Assembly: GCA_038501625.1 (NCBI GenBank)
Contig: JAZAYU010000221.1
Span: 372,001-436,000 of the forward strand
From: Corbicula japonica
Lineage: Eukaryota; Mollusca; Bivalvia; Venerida; Cyrenidae
Direction of reading: 5' to 3'
Length of the DNA stretch: 64,000 bases
Numbering within the stretch: the first letter of the stretch is position 1; the number at the start of each line of letters is the position of its first letter. Positions 30,822 to 45,400 of the stretch are shown here, one piece after another. Under the pieces are notes generated by a model. It searched no databases. It saw only the letters and a program-made list of their open reading frames with translations, and was not told where the DNA came from. A program made the translations under genes and the position numbers.

Positions 30822-33800
30822 GTAGGAACTCTTTCACTGCAGTCCTGTTAAATTCATATGAGATCCCACAGTTTATGTTATAAGTTAATTAGTTTGTTCA
30901 CAACTGAGTGTTTTTTAACAATCAGAATGACTGCCTATCATTTAAGGACATTCGTCTATTCGATCTACATTGCGTTTTAATAAAATTTCAGTAAATGGCC
31001 GTCAATAATAAAATGACAAAGAGCAATGCAGATACACTCACATGATGATGAAATGGTTTCCGGAATTAGTTACGAATTGTACAAATATGGTGTTTTACAA
31101 AAGTATTTTATTTCCTAACCACACTACTAAATAAATTAATCTGATATGATTTAAACTTGTTATGTAGATTTTTCGTGGACGAAACATTATAATAAATTTT
31201 CAAACCGTTACGGTCTTGTTTAACCTTTAATCCAAAATGTTTTGCAGTCAATAACAAAATTATAGGTAGAAATTTCGTGTCAATACTTAGAAGCAGATTG
31301 ACGAAGATAAGTAGATGCTAGTTTTAATGTCAAAAGATTAACGTTTAAGGCCGCTTAATTTGTAGATAAATAACTCACGAAACTCACTTAATTCACTTAA
31401 TTGTTAATGAACAGTAGAAGACCAATATTGAATGATTTGGTGGATATAGATAGATTCTGATATGAATTATTCATTGACAATGGTGTCTATGCCTGTAAAA
31501 CAATTTAATATTTTATGAAGAGTTTGTAGGAAAGTAACGTTATTCATTTTTTTTAACTTTAATTTTGTTGTGGTTTTTTTTGCCAGGTGAACTCGCAGAG
31601 CAAGGAAATGATGTTGACAATGTGTTACTCACCGATGCCGCACAGACTATGTTTGAAATGGGATACAGCTCTGACTCGATCCGAAGAGCGATTCAATCAA
31701 TTTTAGACAATGGTATGAAATAGCAGTTATTAAATATTTTTCTGTAAATTGTACTGGAATTGCGTGATTAAAAGATAATTATTTTTTATAAAGTATGACA
31801 AAAGGCACAAAATAACGGCTGTGAACATATACACAGTTTAAATCATATAAAGAAAGCACCGTCTAAGCGGAGTTTTGACAGATAATGAAATGTTGAAATT
31901 TATGCAGAAAGAAAATCAAACAACCCTTTTTTGATTAGTGGCTGTTTTACTTGAGAGGAGTCCGGAACATTTTATTACGCATAATTTGAAACTATGTAGA
32001 TCCAAGCTGTTTTGGGAAAACGATTAGAAAGAAACTTTAAAGCCCCTGGTTCCTGCCCTTACCGATATGAAAATATTACTGGCTCAGTTTGATTGAGAGT
32101 GTTCATGGGCATTTATATAAATATATGTTACTGCCAACGCCGCATACTCAGTAAACAGTACGTGTACTCGTTTGATCCATCCTGAAATATGGTGTATATG
32201 ACGGTGAACATGGAACCGTCAATGCGGTGTTTCAAATGAATGCCTTCAATGATCAGCGACGTATGGTATGGTATTTTGCAGGGGATCGGAGAATTTAAAT
32301 CCTGGGTATCACAGGGAACGCCGAAGAAAATGTTAAAAAGCAGGTTGTATATAATTGGGTTGATTGAACAGTATCCAAGTTTACGATATTGAAACCACTC
32401 TGCCGAAGTCTTTTGAACGTTTGGTAATACAAATCAAATTTATATACCCATTTAAATACCCAGTTATCATCAGGTTTTGTGGCGTAGTGGGTGTGATGAT
32501 CGCTTGAAAGGACATGGCGACAGGTTTAATTCTCAGTTTAAGTGTAACTTTTGATATCTTTTGATTTTCTAAAATCACGATTTAAATACTGCATGCAGAT
32601 AAATGTCGCCTTGCAAGGCGCCTTCTTTATTTCCACGAAATCTATCGCTATTCAAGCTCAGTGACATAGTCACTAAACAGACTCTGCTCTTGACGCACTC
32701 TTTCCCTTTTAATAAAGTGACCTAAAAGTTTTCATCATTCGTTTATCGGTACACGATTTTAAATATTGTTTGATTTGCTTATGACCTTATTAGTCAAGAA
32801 AATGGCCGATGCAGTTGAATTTTTCAAATAACTTTACAACAAAGAACTGGCTCACACATGATATCCGTTTAATGCAGTTGTTTTAATACTAAAAAGGTGA
32901 AATATGCATATCAGGAATTGCCACATTCAGAAAACAACAGCCTCCCCACACAGTCAAGAAGAAGAGAGGGGGAGAGAGCATGGTTAATAAAATAATCAGT
33001 TTAATACCTGATTTTTGTTTGAATTAAGTGTACTTTGTATGGCGATTTATTGATTTATTTTTCCAAAACGTGAAACATGCATATCAAGAAAAAGGCACAC
33101 ATAGAAAACACAACCTACCTTAACACCCAAGAAGTAGAGAGGCAAAAAGACCATGGGTTTATACGATATTCCTTTTAAAAAATGACACCACAAACAATTA
33201 ACGAAAATGTGATCTGAATCTTAAGGGAACGGTCAGTTTCAAAATGGTTTGCCACTGGGGGTTGCATATAAACCAGATTTAAGGGTACTCCGACGTCATA
33301 CTTGCCCCAAACATATGAACAAACAAACACAAGTTGTTTTCGTGAATTCACTATAACCTACCCTTCAACTCGACAATTTTTCACGCAAAAGCACAGAAAC
33401 TTAAATGTAAAAGCTAATGACCTTGTCAAGCAAACGTGTGGATACTTAACAACATTGCTGAGTCCAGAGCTCTTAAAAGTTGTCATGAAGAACACGATGG
33501 CATGAATAAACGAAACTGACCAACCATCTACATTTTTTTAAAAAGATTTTCTGAAGCGTTCTATTATTTTGATAAATGTATTCGATTATAACTAAACATG
33601 AATCATTATTTAAATGACCAAGATTTTTTCAAGGTGGTTCGAGAGAATGTATAACTGCTAATCGATTGGTAGAAGAGTTACTGACATTGGAAGCATCGGA
33701 ATCATCACAGACATTAACACCTGTTATTGCCACCACAACAACGTCAGCTTCACAAACCAGTGTACAAAACAGCGGAAAAACCACAAGTAACAAACCCACT

Positions 33801-36406
33801 AAACAGAACGAGAACAAGACTAGCCGAACAGGCCAGAGAGATGATAACAAAATACTGCCCGGGAGAACTGGAACTGCAGCAGGTCCTTCCGGTATGTAGC
33901 GCAAATTCTTTATAACATTTACTTACGTAAAGGTGAAGCAAAAAAACAGATCCATTGATTCATTTGTGTCTAACCCATGGAGTAAGTATTGTACATATAG
34001 AGTAACATGTGTGTATGGGAACTTTGTTTCGATTTGCATAGACAACATTTCCAACAAAATGGCTGACTCAATTTCGATAAATGGCATTCCCCACACGGTC
34101 AACTAAAGTATTTTTAATACTGTTGAAACCATGCAATGTTCCATACGGGCCCCTATAAGTGGGCTTTATATTAAAGACTGAAGAAGTTCTTTTCAAACGT
34201 TACCAAATAACTCACGATTAATTTACAGGTAAATTGTTGTAACTTTTTACTTTTAAGAGTATTCACATTCATTTTCGTTTATTTCGGATGTGTAAGAGAA
34301 CGTGGTTGCTAGTGTAACATGCTTAATGATAAGGACTTGACGGAAGCATATTTATAAATGCGCTTTACAATACACATCAAAGTTTTAATTTTCCAGGCAC
34401 CTAATTGTCTTTTAATTTTCGCAATAATAACTATTGCGCAGTTGTACCAATTTTTTTCAGTCAACGCCACACATTTTAAGACTGTCTGCTGGATAAATAC
34501 TATTTTAATGTTGTTTTTGCTTGTTTTAGAATTGGAACGTTTCCTAACTAAACTGTGGCGTGTTCTGGGGGAGAGTATGGATATTCTGCCGAAAAACTGG
34601 TAGGTTGATTGTAGTTAAATAATCTATTAGTGGTCACTTTGAATCCAAAGTGCTTTGACATTCTTCACCAAAGTTTAGTCACAAACATGCTTTCTTATTA
34701 TATGAAATAGTTTACAAAGTTTGCTTTGAAGCAAATTGTGTTAGAAATTATGCCGAGCCTGGTGCCCTTCTAGAGCGGAATAAAGAGTTAAAATTATGGT
34801 TACTCGTTTTTATCAAAGGAAACATAGTTTTATAAACACTTATAACGTTCATCATTTAAAAATGGGAAATTCAAGACTACCGTAGTAAATTTGTATTGCC
34901 ACCTGCGAACCAGATTTCTAACAATGCAATTTTAATTTTATGAATTTTTTTTCCAAACTAAAAACTTGAGAGCTAAGTAGTATGTAACAAACATTTATAC
35001 ATGACGTTACATTTGTACTTGACGTATCTGTTCTGAAATCAACTCAAATTACTGAGCACGAAGAAGCCATGCAGACCGAATTAAACAAACAATATTTTCC
35101 GAATCCATCAGGCGCTACAGAAGTTTACAAAATTCTTCAAGCAATAGAAGAATAGATGAAAATGGAATTTTGAAAGCCACTGAACACGACAAATAACAAA
35201 ATATTGAATACCAGTTTGATTGAGGCTGTTCATAGACAATAATGGAGAACAGAAGAGCGTGGCACAAATTGAAGAAGAGATTAAAACAGCTGCCTATGGG
35301 GAACAACTACCATGTATACTTACTTTATTAAACAGGAAACTTACTGATTCTGATTATATTCTTCATGGTGGCGCACAATGGAAATTGGAAATATTCTGAC
35401 GTTGTTCACCTCAATAAAACGTCTGTTGGTCGCCGAACGATGACACTGTGTACCATTATGCATTAATGCATTAACTGAACGCACCTATGTGCTTGAAGAC
35501 GTGGAAGGACAACCGGAACAAGGACTTGTCGCTGATATTCTTCAGAATTTAAGTTCCCTTGGATTGAAACTGCTGCAGTCCTCTTGTGCTTTGACACACC
35601 AGCCCACAGCATTGTAACTGATCCACCTCGACAAACCATCTAACAATAACCGTTTACCGCTGAAAGTGGTCATACGCGTTATTAACTGATATTGTGAATA
35701 TATATTAAGTGGGTGTCAGTAATCTTAATGATCATGAGCAGTCTGTTGTCTATCATTTTGCAAAAATGTTTTGTTAATATATCGGTTTGTATTAATTGAA
35801 TGTTTTATTGAAATTTTTTAAGTTTACATGTATAAGTGATGCATAGCTAAGATTAATTAGATACTCGCGTTCAACTCCATGGTTAATATTGCAAGCAACA
35901 GATATGTGAAATTAGACACTTAATTAAATCGAAACTATTATCGGGATATGTTATTTTTTAATTTCTTCCGTTATTTGTTTGTGGCGTCCATTTTGAAACT
36001 GATTTTTGTAATACCATGCTCTCTTTTCCTCTCTACTTTTTGGCTGTGTGGGGAGGCTGTGTATGCTGGATGTGGCCATTCCTGATATGCATATTTCATT
36101 TTTTTATTATATAAGTAAACATCTATCAACACTGAAACATTCATCACAATTTAATGGTTCCGGAACTAATTCACGACCAAATTCTATTATTTTATTTTTT
36201 ACAGCAAAGTGAGCGTTGCTGGTTTAACGCTGGAACGACATGACTTCGATACATTGAGGGATAACGAATGGTTGAATGACAAGGTATGCATTATAAACTG
36301 TACCAACCGAAAGCCTAACAAGTTGAATACCTAATTATGTGATTAATAGCCACACCAAGATATTACAGCTTCACCACACAAGTACATGTTTTCTCTCTCT
36401 CTCTCT

Positions 36407-36498
<92 letters not shown>

Positions 36499-39400
36499 AT
36501 TTGCTATTTGGGGAGGCTGTGTCTAAGATAAAAAGATAAAAAAGATTCTGATTATTTTTTACAGATTATTGATTCTTTTCTTCGGTTGTTACATTGGAGA
36601 CAATTTTGGAGACCTGCTGGCATTCGCATCTATGTAATAGAGACATTTGTCGGAAATCTATGGAGCCATGGTCTTTTCAATACAAAAGTTTATGAAAAGG
36701 TAACCATTCCAATCATCTTTTCTGAATATCAACTTTTATTATCTCGTGCTCATATTCAATTCCATAATAACCTCCATTTATGGGACTTTATTACACCGGA
36801 CGCGACAAAAATATCGTTGGCAGCATTAGAAATAAACGCGCACCACCGTCCACACCGCCAACTCAGTGAATGCTGTTTATATTAAAGACTTTTAAAAGCC
36901 GCTGAGCACAATAATATCGAGCTCTAGCTCGGGTCGCGAAGCGACCCGAGCGTTTAGCTCGTCTTAAGGTCGCAGGAATGCCCATTCACTAAGGCTAAAA
37001 AACGATGTCCTTCCGTTTGCGCTGGTTACTGGTTGTGCAAAGCATAAGGGCATGTAAACACGGGAAAAAACCTGACCGGTAAAAACTTACGGCAAAGTAT
37101 TGTTTTGACAAATTTTCTTATTGGCTTCATTTTTATAAATCGCTAATTGCAAAATATCTTTAAAAAATAAAACTTATTATTCGGTAGCATTGTTATCGGA
37201 CTAGCATTTTGGAAAGCAAAAAAAACTAAATCGTCAGTTTAGAGAGTAGGTTGTCGTTCGTTGTAACCAATAGCAATACTAGCAATCGGCCATTTTTAGA
37301 AATTAGACTGAAGAAATCAAGTTGAAAACTACTGAATGGTAGCTTGTCAGTCGATTATTAGGCCTTTAAATTCAAAGGAGCATAAGGCCCAGTGACGGAA
37401 CAATCAGATGCATGGAGTTTTTTTTCTTGAAAACAAGATGTAAGGCTGGTGAGAACCAACTTTTATGTGAAGTTGCATTGTGAAATGGACCTCGCAATGT
37501 TCAGTCACTCACAGTCACATTGTGAGACACACTGAGCTTAGCGTAGACCAGCGCCACAATTCAGTTTTGTATAAGAGTTTTTTGTCACTGGTCATGTTCG
37601 TCATTCAGACATGTGAGCTCATGGCAGTCGAAGATATTGTTTGTGAGAGTACTGAACACGAGGTATGAGATTTCTTTTATTTATTCGTATAATATAAAAC
37701 ACATGGCACAAGAGCAAATCTACACCACAGGGGCTTTGAAGACTGACCCTGTTTTCTAAAAAAAAAAGAAACTGGCCGCCGCCCCTCCCCCGTAAAGATA
37801 TGAGGGTCTACACTGGGTCTACACTGCATAAAGATAATGTTTATCGTTTTGGTTGATAGATTGGGATCCTAATCAGTCTATTCACACCAAATTTATGATC
37901 AAATACCATGGAATTGGTATATGGATTACAGTCAATAGGCCACAAACAAGTCAAATGAGCCACACTTTATTTTGAAAAAGCTCAAATAGGTCTCAAAAAT
38001 AGGCCACATTTTTATTTTATTTATAAAGTTTTTAGTATCATTGTGTTAATATGTTCTATGTCAGTTTATGATGTTTTATAAAATATTTTTCATGAACAAG
38101 TTGCTTCATAGATTGGACATTTTGTATAAAGCAACATGTACTTTCACCGGATTTTTGTCCAAGACTATCATGACGAAACAGGTGGGAAAACAATTAACAA
38201 AATGTTGAAACAAAAGAAAAGACATCATTTATATGTCAATATGCTCTTTTGATCAATGACCTTAGTCTACAAAAGTCACTCGGTCTACACTAGCACAGAA
38301 TCAAATATTGATGGTTGCAACATAAGCTGTGTATTTTGCATTGTCCAACATGGAAATTGGTTTAGAAATAAATTTATTTATTAAATATGACACCTTTGAT
38401 TGCATTAGCACCTCTGACTTTTACTGCAAGTGTTGTAAATTGTAATCTAATATAACAGTGTGACACCCTGACAAAACTGATTGAATCAACACCTTGGGTA
38501 GGTGTAGGGAAGAGATTATGAGTGTAACATAAATTAATTTACTTTTTGATGACAGTCCAATTTTTAAAGCAAAAATGACAATCAGATGATGTTTTTATTT
38601 GTTCTTGGGTTTCAGGATGACAAGCACAATTTTAGATATCAATTTAACAATGATACTATTTTTTAAAAGCTTGTGTAAATCTAAAAACAAAACTAACTCT
38701 TTATACAATAGACTTACAAGTACTGCCAGAATTGACTTGTGGCCTATTTGACATGGTACCTCCAGAAACAATTTTTTTTTTTATATTTTGGCCAAATATA
38801 TGACAGATTGTCCTAAATGTATGAAATTTCAGGTTTTATAAATTTTATAGACAATAATTTTCTCAAAGTAAATACTGAGTATTACCTTTTTAATTTTAAT
38901 ACACAGTAATATGAGATTTTAAATAAAAGAGAAATTTACCCTTTTACTCTACAGACATGCCTTTTTACCCATGTGAGACCAGTGTAGATCCAGATTAGCT
39001 GGCACATCTGATCAGGATCTACACTGTTCACATTTTGGTCAGAAATAACCTAATGATTTAAACAAGTGAACATTGCAGATCCTGATCAGACATCATGGAT
39101 GTGCTGGCTGATCTGAATCTACACAGTTTTTCCATGCCATAAAGGTATTTACATGGAGGAAAGGGTTAATCTCCAATATATTGTCATCAGATGGGACCAA
39201 AAAGTTTGACCAGAGAGCAGAATACATGTGTACCAAGAATAGCATCAAATATCAAGTTAGTGCTCATTTTGGGAATTAAAAGTGTTCTATTATTACCATA
39301 TTTTCTGTTATGTGCACATTTCGACATGATTTCATAATCAAAATATGTATGTGAGGTACATGTATAATCAAATACATTATTTACAAGGTGTCTGTTTTGT

Positions 39401-42400
39401 TTTGTTTTATTCTTGCAAATTTTGTTAAATATTCATGGTGTCACTAAATTTGCTCAGCATCAAAAAGTTGTGTTTTAGAAAATAAAAAAATCAAAGCTTT
39501 CATAATCATTTAAATTGTTGAAAAAAAGTAGATTGCTGTGAAGAGGAAGAAAAACATTTCTTGCCATGTCAGTGGGTTTTTGGCCTCTTTAAATACATGT
39601 AATTATCTGAATATACCGGTACTTTGATCTGCTTAAGCTGGACTTTTACACAGAAAACTGGAAGTTGCACTCATAATACGAGCGTAAAAACAATGATTTT
39701 TTTCTTTTGTATGTTTATGTTTTAGCAATTGTAACAGTAGATAAGTTTACATTTTTTAATATATGGTACTTTTTAAAGAGAAATTTACCTATTTTAAAGT
39801 AGTTTTGCCTAAATTTCTGCAATGAAAAATACAAAATCAAGAAAATACCAACTGGAATGAGCTTCAGAATTTGAAATTCACATTTTCCAGTATTTATATT
39901 ACATTTATAAAATACTTACCAGACAGAGATCCAAAAGTGGTTATGAATAATGGCATTTTTTATTGCTAATTGATGTGTTCATGGGTTTACATTTTTTTTG
40001 CAAACAATAATCTCTTTACATTGTTATTATACATTAAAAAAATGGACCAACAACGTTTTTAATGCATGATTTGTTTGGCAACCGCAATTCATTTATGTAA
40101 TGAAAATAGATATAAAGAAGCATTTAGTTTCAAATCAGTTACTAAGACCTGTAAAGGAGTGTTACATATGGATAATCAAACTACATGACATTGTACATGT
40201 TTATGTTTAATGGGGGCCTACCGATATACAGAGTTATCTCAATACTCTTTCCTAATTTACCTCCCTTTGCAACGCGCACCTGTTACTGGGTAGTTCCGGT
40301 CTGAGATTGACAATTAACAGACATGCAGTAGTCATCCGTCGTCCTTTAAAATACGTTTTAATAGGGTCTTTTCGGTCGGAGATCAGCATTATGCATAAAA
40401 AAACTTTTGATTATTACATACTGAATGGGAAAATATACAGTTTTTATAGAGCAGCGCATAATATTTCTCTTCTAACCGTTTTAAAACGTTGGATAGGTTT
40501 GTGTATAACATCGTTATGTTCGACCCCTTCTGTAACTAATAAAGAGTAAAAAATAGTTAATACGCATTTTCATGCTCAAAAAATGGCAGATTTGAGAAAA
40601 GAGAAAAAGAAAAGTTAGAAAAAAAACTTAGAAAAATGTAGTAAAAAGCTATAATTTCCATGCCAGCGAATAAATTAAATTGTCATCAAGGATAAAGTTT
40701 CGTAATTAGGTTAGTTAGTTTAGTTATTAACTAAAAATCAATGTATAAAGATGATGGTTATTCCTGATATGCCTGTTTCACTTTTTGCTAAGCCGACAAT
40801 GAATTTTAACTTCAAAATGCACTTTGATAGTTTTTATCTACACTTCTAACGCTACGCTTATTACCGCTTCCAAACCGGAACTACCCAATCAGCAAGGGAA
40901 GCCACTCTGGGAGGTAACTGTGTATATCGGTAGGCCCCCATTGATTGAGATTATTTCATCTATTTTGGCCCAATAGCTGAACCATTTTTCAACTTAAATA
41001 AGTAATTCTATCATGCACATTCAAGTAACTTGGCTCAAATATGTACCTTATTGTCACCAAATATGTACCATATTGTCACAATATTTTTCACACAGCATCT
41101 ATAGCTTCAAATTACTGTTGTTAATAACTGAAAATTCCTATGGCATTGTCATTCCTGGAGATATTTTCAAATGACTTTGCACAAATATGCCCCAAAATCT
41201 AGGTGATGTATCACACTACATATTGAAGTCTCAATGTGGTGTTAATGTGATGTACATGTATATTAAAACAGTACTTTTTAGGTCTAGATTATAACTTTAT
41301 TCATATACATGCATATATATTTTTTGAATAGCCTGGGACAATTTTGTGCAATTGCAAGTTACAAATGCAAGTGCAATCAAGGTAACATTTTAAAAAATAA
41401 AATTTATTTTTCAGACAATAATATATTAATTTTCATGCACATGTGACAATGTGACATAATATTTAGAAATAACATGTATCAATAAAGAATTTATCAATAT
41501 TCAATATTGCATTAATTGAGGTAATGGAAAACATTTGGGTTTTAAATTTAAGCAAGAAGCCTTTGTGTTTACACATTAAAACCCAAATGTTTAGTAAAAG
41601 TCAGATTGCCAGTTGTCCAGCTGAATTAAGTTGATGTAGATTTAAATTCTTTCCAAAAATCACATAATTTTATCGTGCATGAGTAGGCTAACAAATGTTA
41701 GAAAACAAATTATTTTTTATATAAATCATTATCCGAGATTATTAAAGCTAGAGCTCGATAAGAGGCAGTGCCTTAGTTCATAATATGTTTGTGTATATTG
41801 AGTTGCGCACATCCAGGGGCTAGGCGGCATTAACTGTAAAATATGCACTTTCATTACTTCTCATAAACACACTCAGTCACACCGAACGTGCAATAATTAT
41901 TTTGATATTTGTCGTTTTCGGTGGCTTTCAGAAAGTTAAATAATGCAAAGCAGGAATGGCTACATCCAGGAGACACAGCCTTCCCACAAAGCCAAAAAGT
42001 AGACTAAAGAGTGAAATACGCAAATCAGGAATGGTTTCATGCAGAAGACACAGCCTATCAACACAGCCGACAAGTAGTGAGCAAAAAAGAGTATGGGTAA
42101 GAAAATGATGAGTTTCGTTTCAAAATAGACACCGCAAACAATGAACTAATAAGAGAACCCGAGGATTTACCGCCTTGGAACTGTCTGCGACAATACAATT
42201 TGCCACTGGGCGTTTTAACCAGGTTCTGGGGTGCATCAACCTCACACTTGCCTCAACAGGTTCTCATATAAATAAATAAGGAAAGTTGTCTGGGTAAAAT
42301 AGTTCCAACCCACCCATCAACTCGAAAAGGTTGCATGCAAAGCAACAAAACATATAGAACAAAAGAGGCTAATAGCATTGTCAAGCAAAGAGAAAACGTT

Positions 42401-45400
42401 CCCTTTTCATCGACACTTACGTATTTATAGAAATCGTCCTTAACGGACTCTAACGTTTGATATCAGAACTGATTGAATGTACTTCCTGTGAGACTTTTAC
42501 AGCTGCCACGCGGCACAACGAACGCTACTGTGACATCCAACCAGAGGAAAAGAGAAACCGAACACGACAAATATCAGAACACTGCATGTTACTTTTTGTT
42601 CGAACCCTATGCCCATATGAAAATCATAAACGTTTATTGGAAAATAACCAAAACTTATGAATATTTTGAAACCTTAACACATTTGAAATTCTTATTTGAT
42701 TTTGCGTTATGATTGTTATCTTCCCTACTAAAAAAATATAACCGTTACAGATTATAAAAAAAGCATTTAGCGTAACTATGTTCATTAAGTTTTGTATTTT
42801 TCAGGTGCAATTGACCAATTACACATGGGTGTTTGTTCCGTTGGTTGTAAAAGGAAATCACTGGGTTCTGTTAACAGTTCATTTGCCAACGAGAGTAGTA
42901 AGAGTGTACGACTCTTTGCACGGAGATAACCATCATTGTTTCGAAATGTGGGTGTAAGTGCAATTCTTAATATTTATAAATTAACAAGTAATAACGAATA
43001 CAGAAGAGACATGAAAGTTGATACTTAAATGTTAAGATTAGCATTAAGATAACGAAGATGCAAGACATAACAAACAATTAGTCGTTTGCATTGCAGCTGT
43101 AAATATTTAATTCTAAAAGTAAGACAAATAAAATGCAGCAAAATAAAATGCGGAAAATGGTGGTATTTGCATGCTTTATCTAATTGTGTGATTGTAACTA
43201 AAATTACAACACTTTAAAAACTAAAATTATTGACTAAATGAAAGAAAACATTTTGGGGTAATGTAAACTATTGTTCAATCTTCTGTTGTGATTTTTCTAC
43301 CCACATCTGAGCTCGCCTGTTCAGGTAAATACGGTATATGTATTCACTTTTTGTAACTCTTTGCAAGATGCATATTGCAGAGAATTTTTATAAAGTCAGT
43401 ACTCAACCTTTTGCATTATTAAACTTATGCACATCCTGTCAATCTCAAATTTTAAAAACACATGATATAAAATTAATTTTTGTACGCCTGCTTCCTAATA
43501 GATAATATTTTCTCTCAGAATTGTCAGGGTCTATGCAATACTCATAAGAGAAGGGATCTTTTTCACTATATAAGACACAATAAATACGACATTGCCTGTT
43601 TACAGGACATTCACATTTCGCCTCAACTCTGTTCATATGTAACAGTCGAATGGGGTTATAATAGAAAGAAACAATCAAATTAAGTGCAGAGACAAAAAGA
43701 AACCAAATAAAATTAGAAACAGATTTACAAACAAATATTGAAAACTTAGAAAAACATATTAACGATAATTTGCTAAATGTTGATAACACAATCTTATCAG
43801 AATTATCTGAAAGAAAAACAGAATTAGAAAATATACGTGAAAAGAAAATATAAGGGGTCATGTTAAGGTCAAAAAGTAGATAAGAATATTTAGGAGAAAA
43901 GCCCAGTAAATATTTCTTAATAAGAGACAAGCTAACCAGTCTCATTGAAAAAGCATTTGCTAGAGAAAATAAAACCTTCATCGCTTGTAATGAACATAGG
44001 GCATTTTTTACAGATGGTTCTTATGATAATTATACTTTATGGACTTGTCAAGACCTAATACAGTCGCTCACTTTCTTACTGGATAATATTAATGTTAGAT
44101 TCGGTACCTGTATTTATAAACAAGTAATAGGCATCCCAATGGGTACTAATTGTGCACCCCTTGTTGCTGATCTGTTTTTATACTGTTATGAAAAAGACTT
44201 TATGTTATCTCTTTCTACTGAACATCAAGATGATATTATTACAGCTTTTAACAACACCTCGAGGTACCTTGATGATTTATTAAATATAGATAATAACCAT
44301 TTTCAGTTACTTGTTAATAAGATTTACCCTAAAGAACTACAACCTAATAAAGCGAACACTTCAGAAAAGCAAGCACACTTTCTCGATCTAAATCTGTCAA
44401 TTAAAAATGGTTACGTTACTACTAAAATATATGATAAAAGAGATGATTCTAATTTTAATATAGTAAATATTCCGTTTTGAGTCGGCGATGTTCCCCGTGC
44501 AACATCTTACAGGGGTTTATATTTCACAGCTTGTTCGCTTTTCAAGAGCTTGCAACGATGATAATGATTTCAATGAACGTAATCTTTGCATTACAGAAAA
44601 ACTTTTAAAACAAGGTTGTCGGTATCACAAATTAAGGAAAATATTTTGCAAGTTTTATCGTCGATACCCAGATCTAACTCATAAATACAGGTGCAGTTTA
44701 AAATCACTGTTGCAACAAGGTATTTCACAGCCAGTTTTTATGGAGATTTAATTTACAAACTTAAGAAGATAAAGGGCAATGTTAACTTCTCCCGGTTATT
44801 CGTAAAAACCATCTGTAAATTTAAAAAGAAAGGTTACCAACATGATATTTTACAGCGCTCTGCATGCCTGGTGTTTAACCCTTCTACAGTTGATCATTAT
44901 GCTTACCTCTTTGGTTGCACGACGGTGGCAGGGGTTTAAGAGTTTATGAAGGTTGATGGGGAAATCTTTTCTTAAAAGAACCTAGAAGCTCGATTTGTTT
45001 CTTTTATCCCTGTCATCGTGTTCTTGCTGATTTTACTCCAGGAGCTCTGGTCTCGGTAAGATCATCGAGTACCCGCCCTTTGCCTTGCAATGCTATTAGA
45101 TTCTTATGTTTTATATGTTTGTGTGCTTTTGCATGCAACATTGTTGAGCCGATAAGACAACTTGTATTTGTTTTGTGATATGAGAACCTGTTGGGGCAAT
45201 TGTGAGCTTGGTGCACCCTAGAACCTGGTTTAAACCCCAGTGGCAATTTGATTTGCCACTGACCGTTCCAAGGCGGTAACCCCTCGGGTTCTCATTTTTG
45301 TTCATTGTTAGTGGTGTTTCTTTTGAAACTGATCATTTTATTAACCATGCTCTCTCCCTCTCTTCTTCTTGACTGTGTGGAGAGGCTGTTTTTCTTAATG

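Larger units (their letters stand above)
36700..42804 (+). other. Intron 6 of the BIR-ULP gene
   Basis: A 6.1-kb intron. It contains a perfect 25-bp hairpin at 36927-36951 (GCTCGGGTCGC-GAA-GCGACCCGAGC), a MITE (38941-39172), a TIR element (40209-40942), a Penelope-like 3' end (41935-42420) and a repeat-family copy (42463-42660). The stretch 37000-38940 is AT-rich and no gene was seen in it. Confidence 0.5.

Noticed and set aside
33727..33915. Alternative frame in exon 3 reading NRTRTRLAEQAREM
   Set aside because: Looks protein-like, but its phase does not fit the exons on either side, whereas the other frame fits both.
36339..36539. Open frame rich in Ser-Leu repeats
   Set aside because: It is the translation of the CT microsatellite in intron 5.
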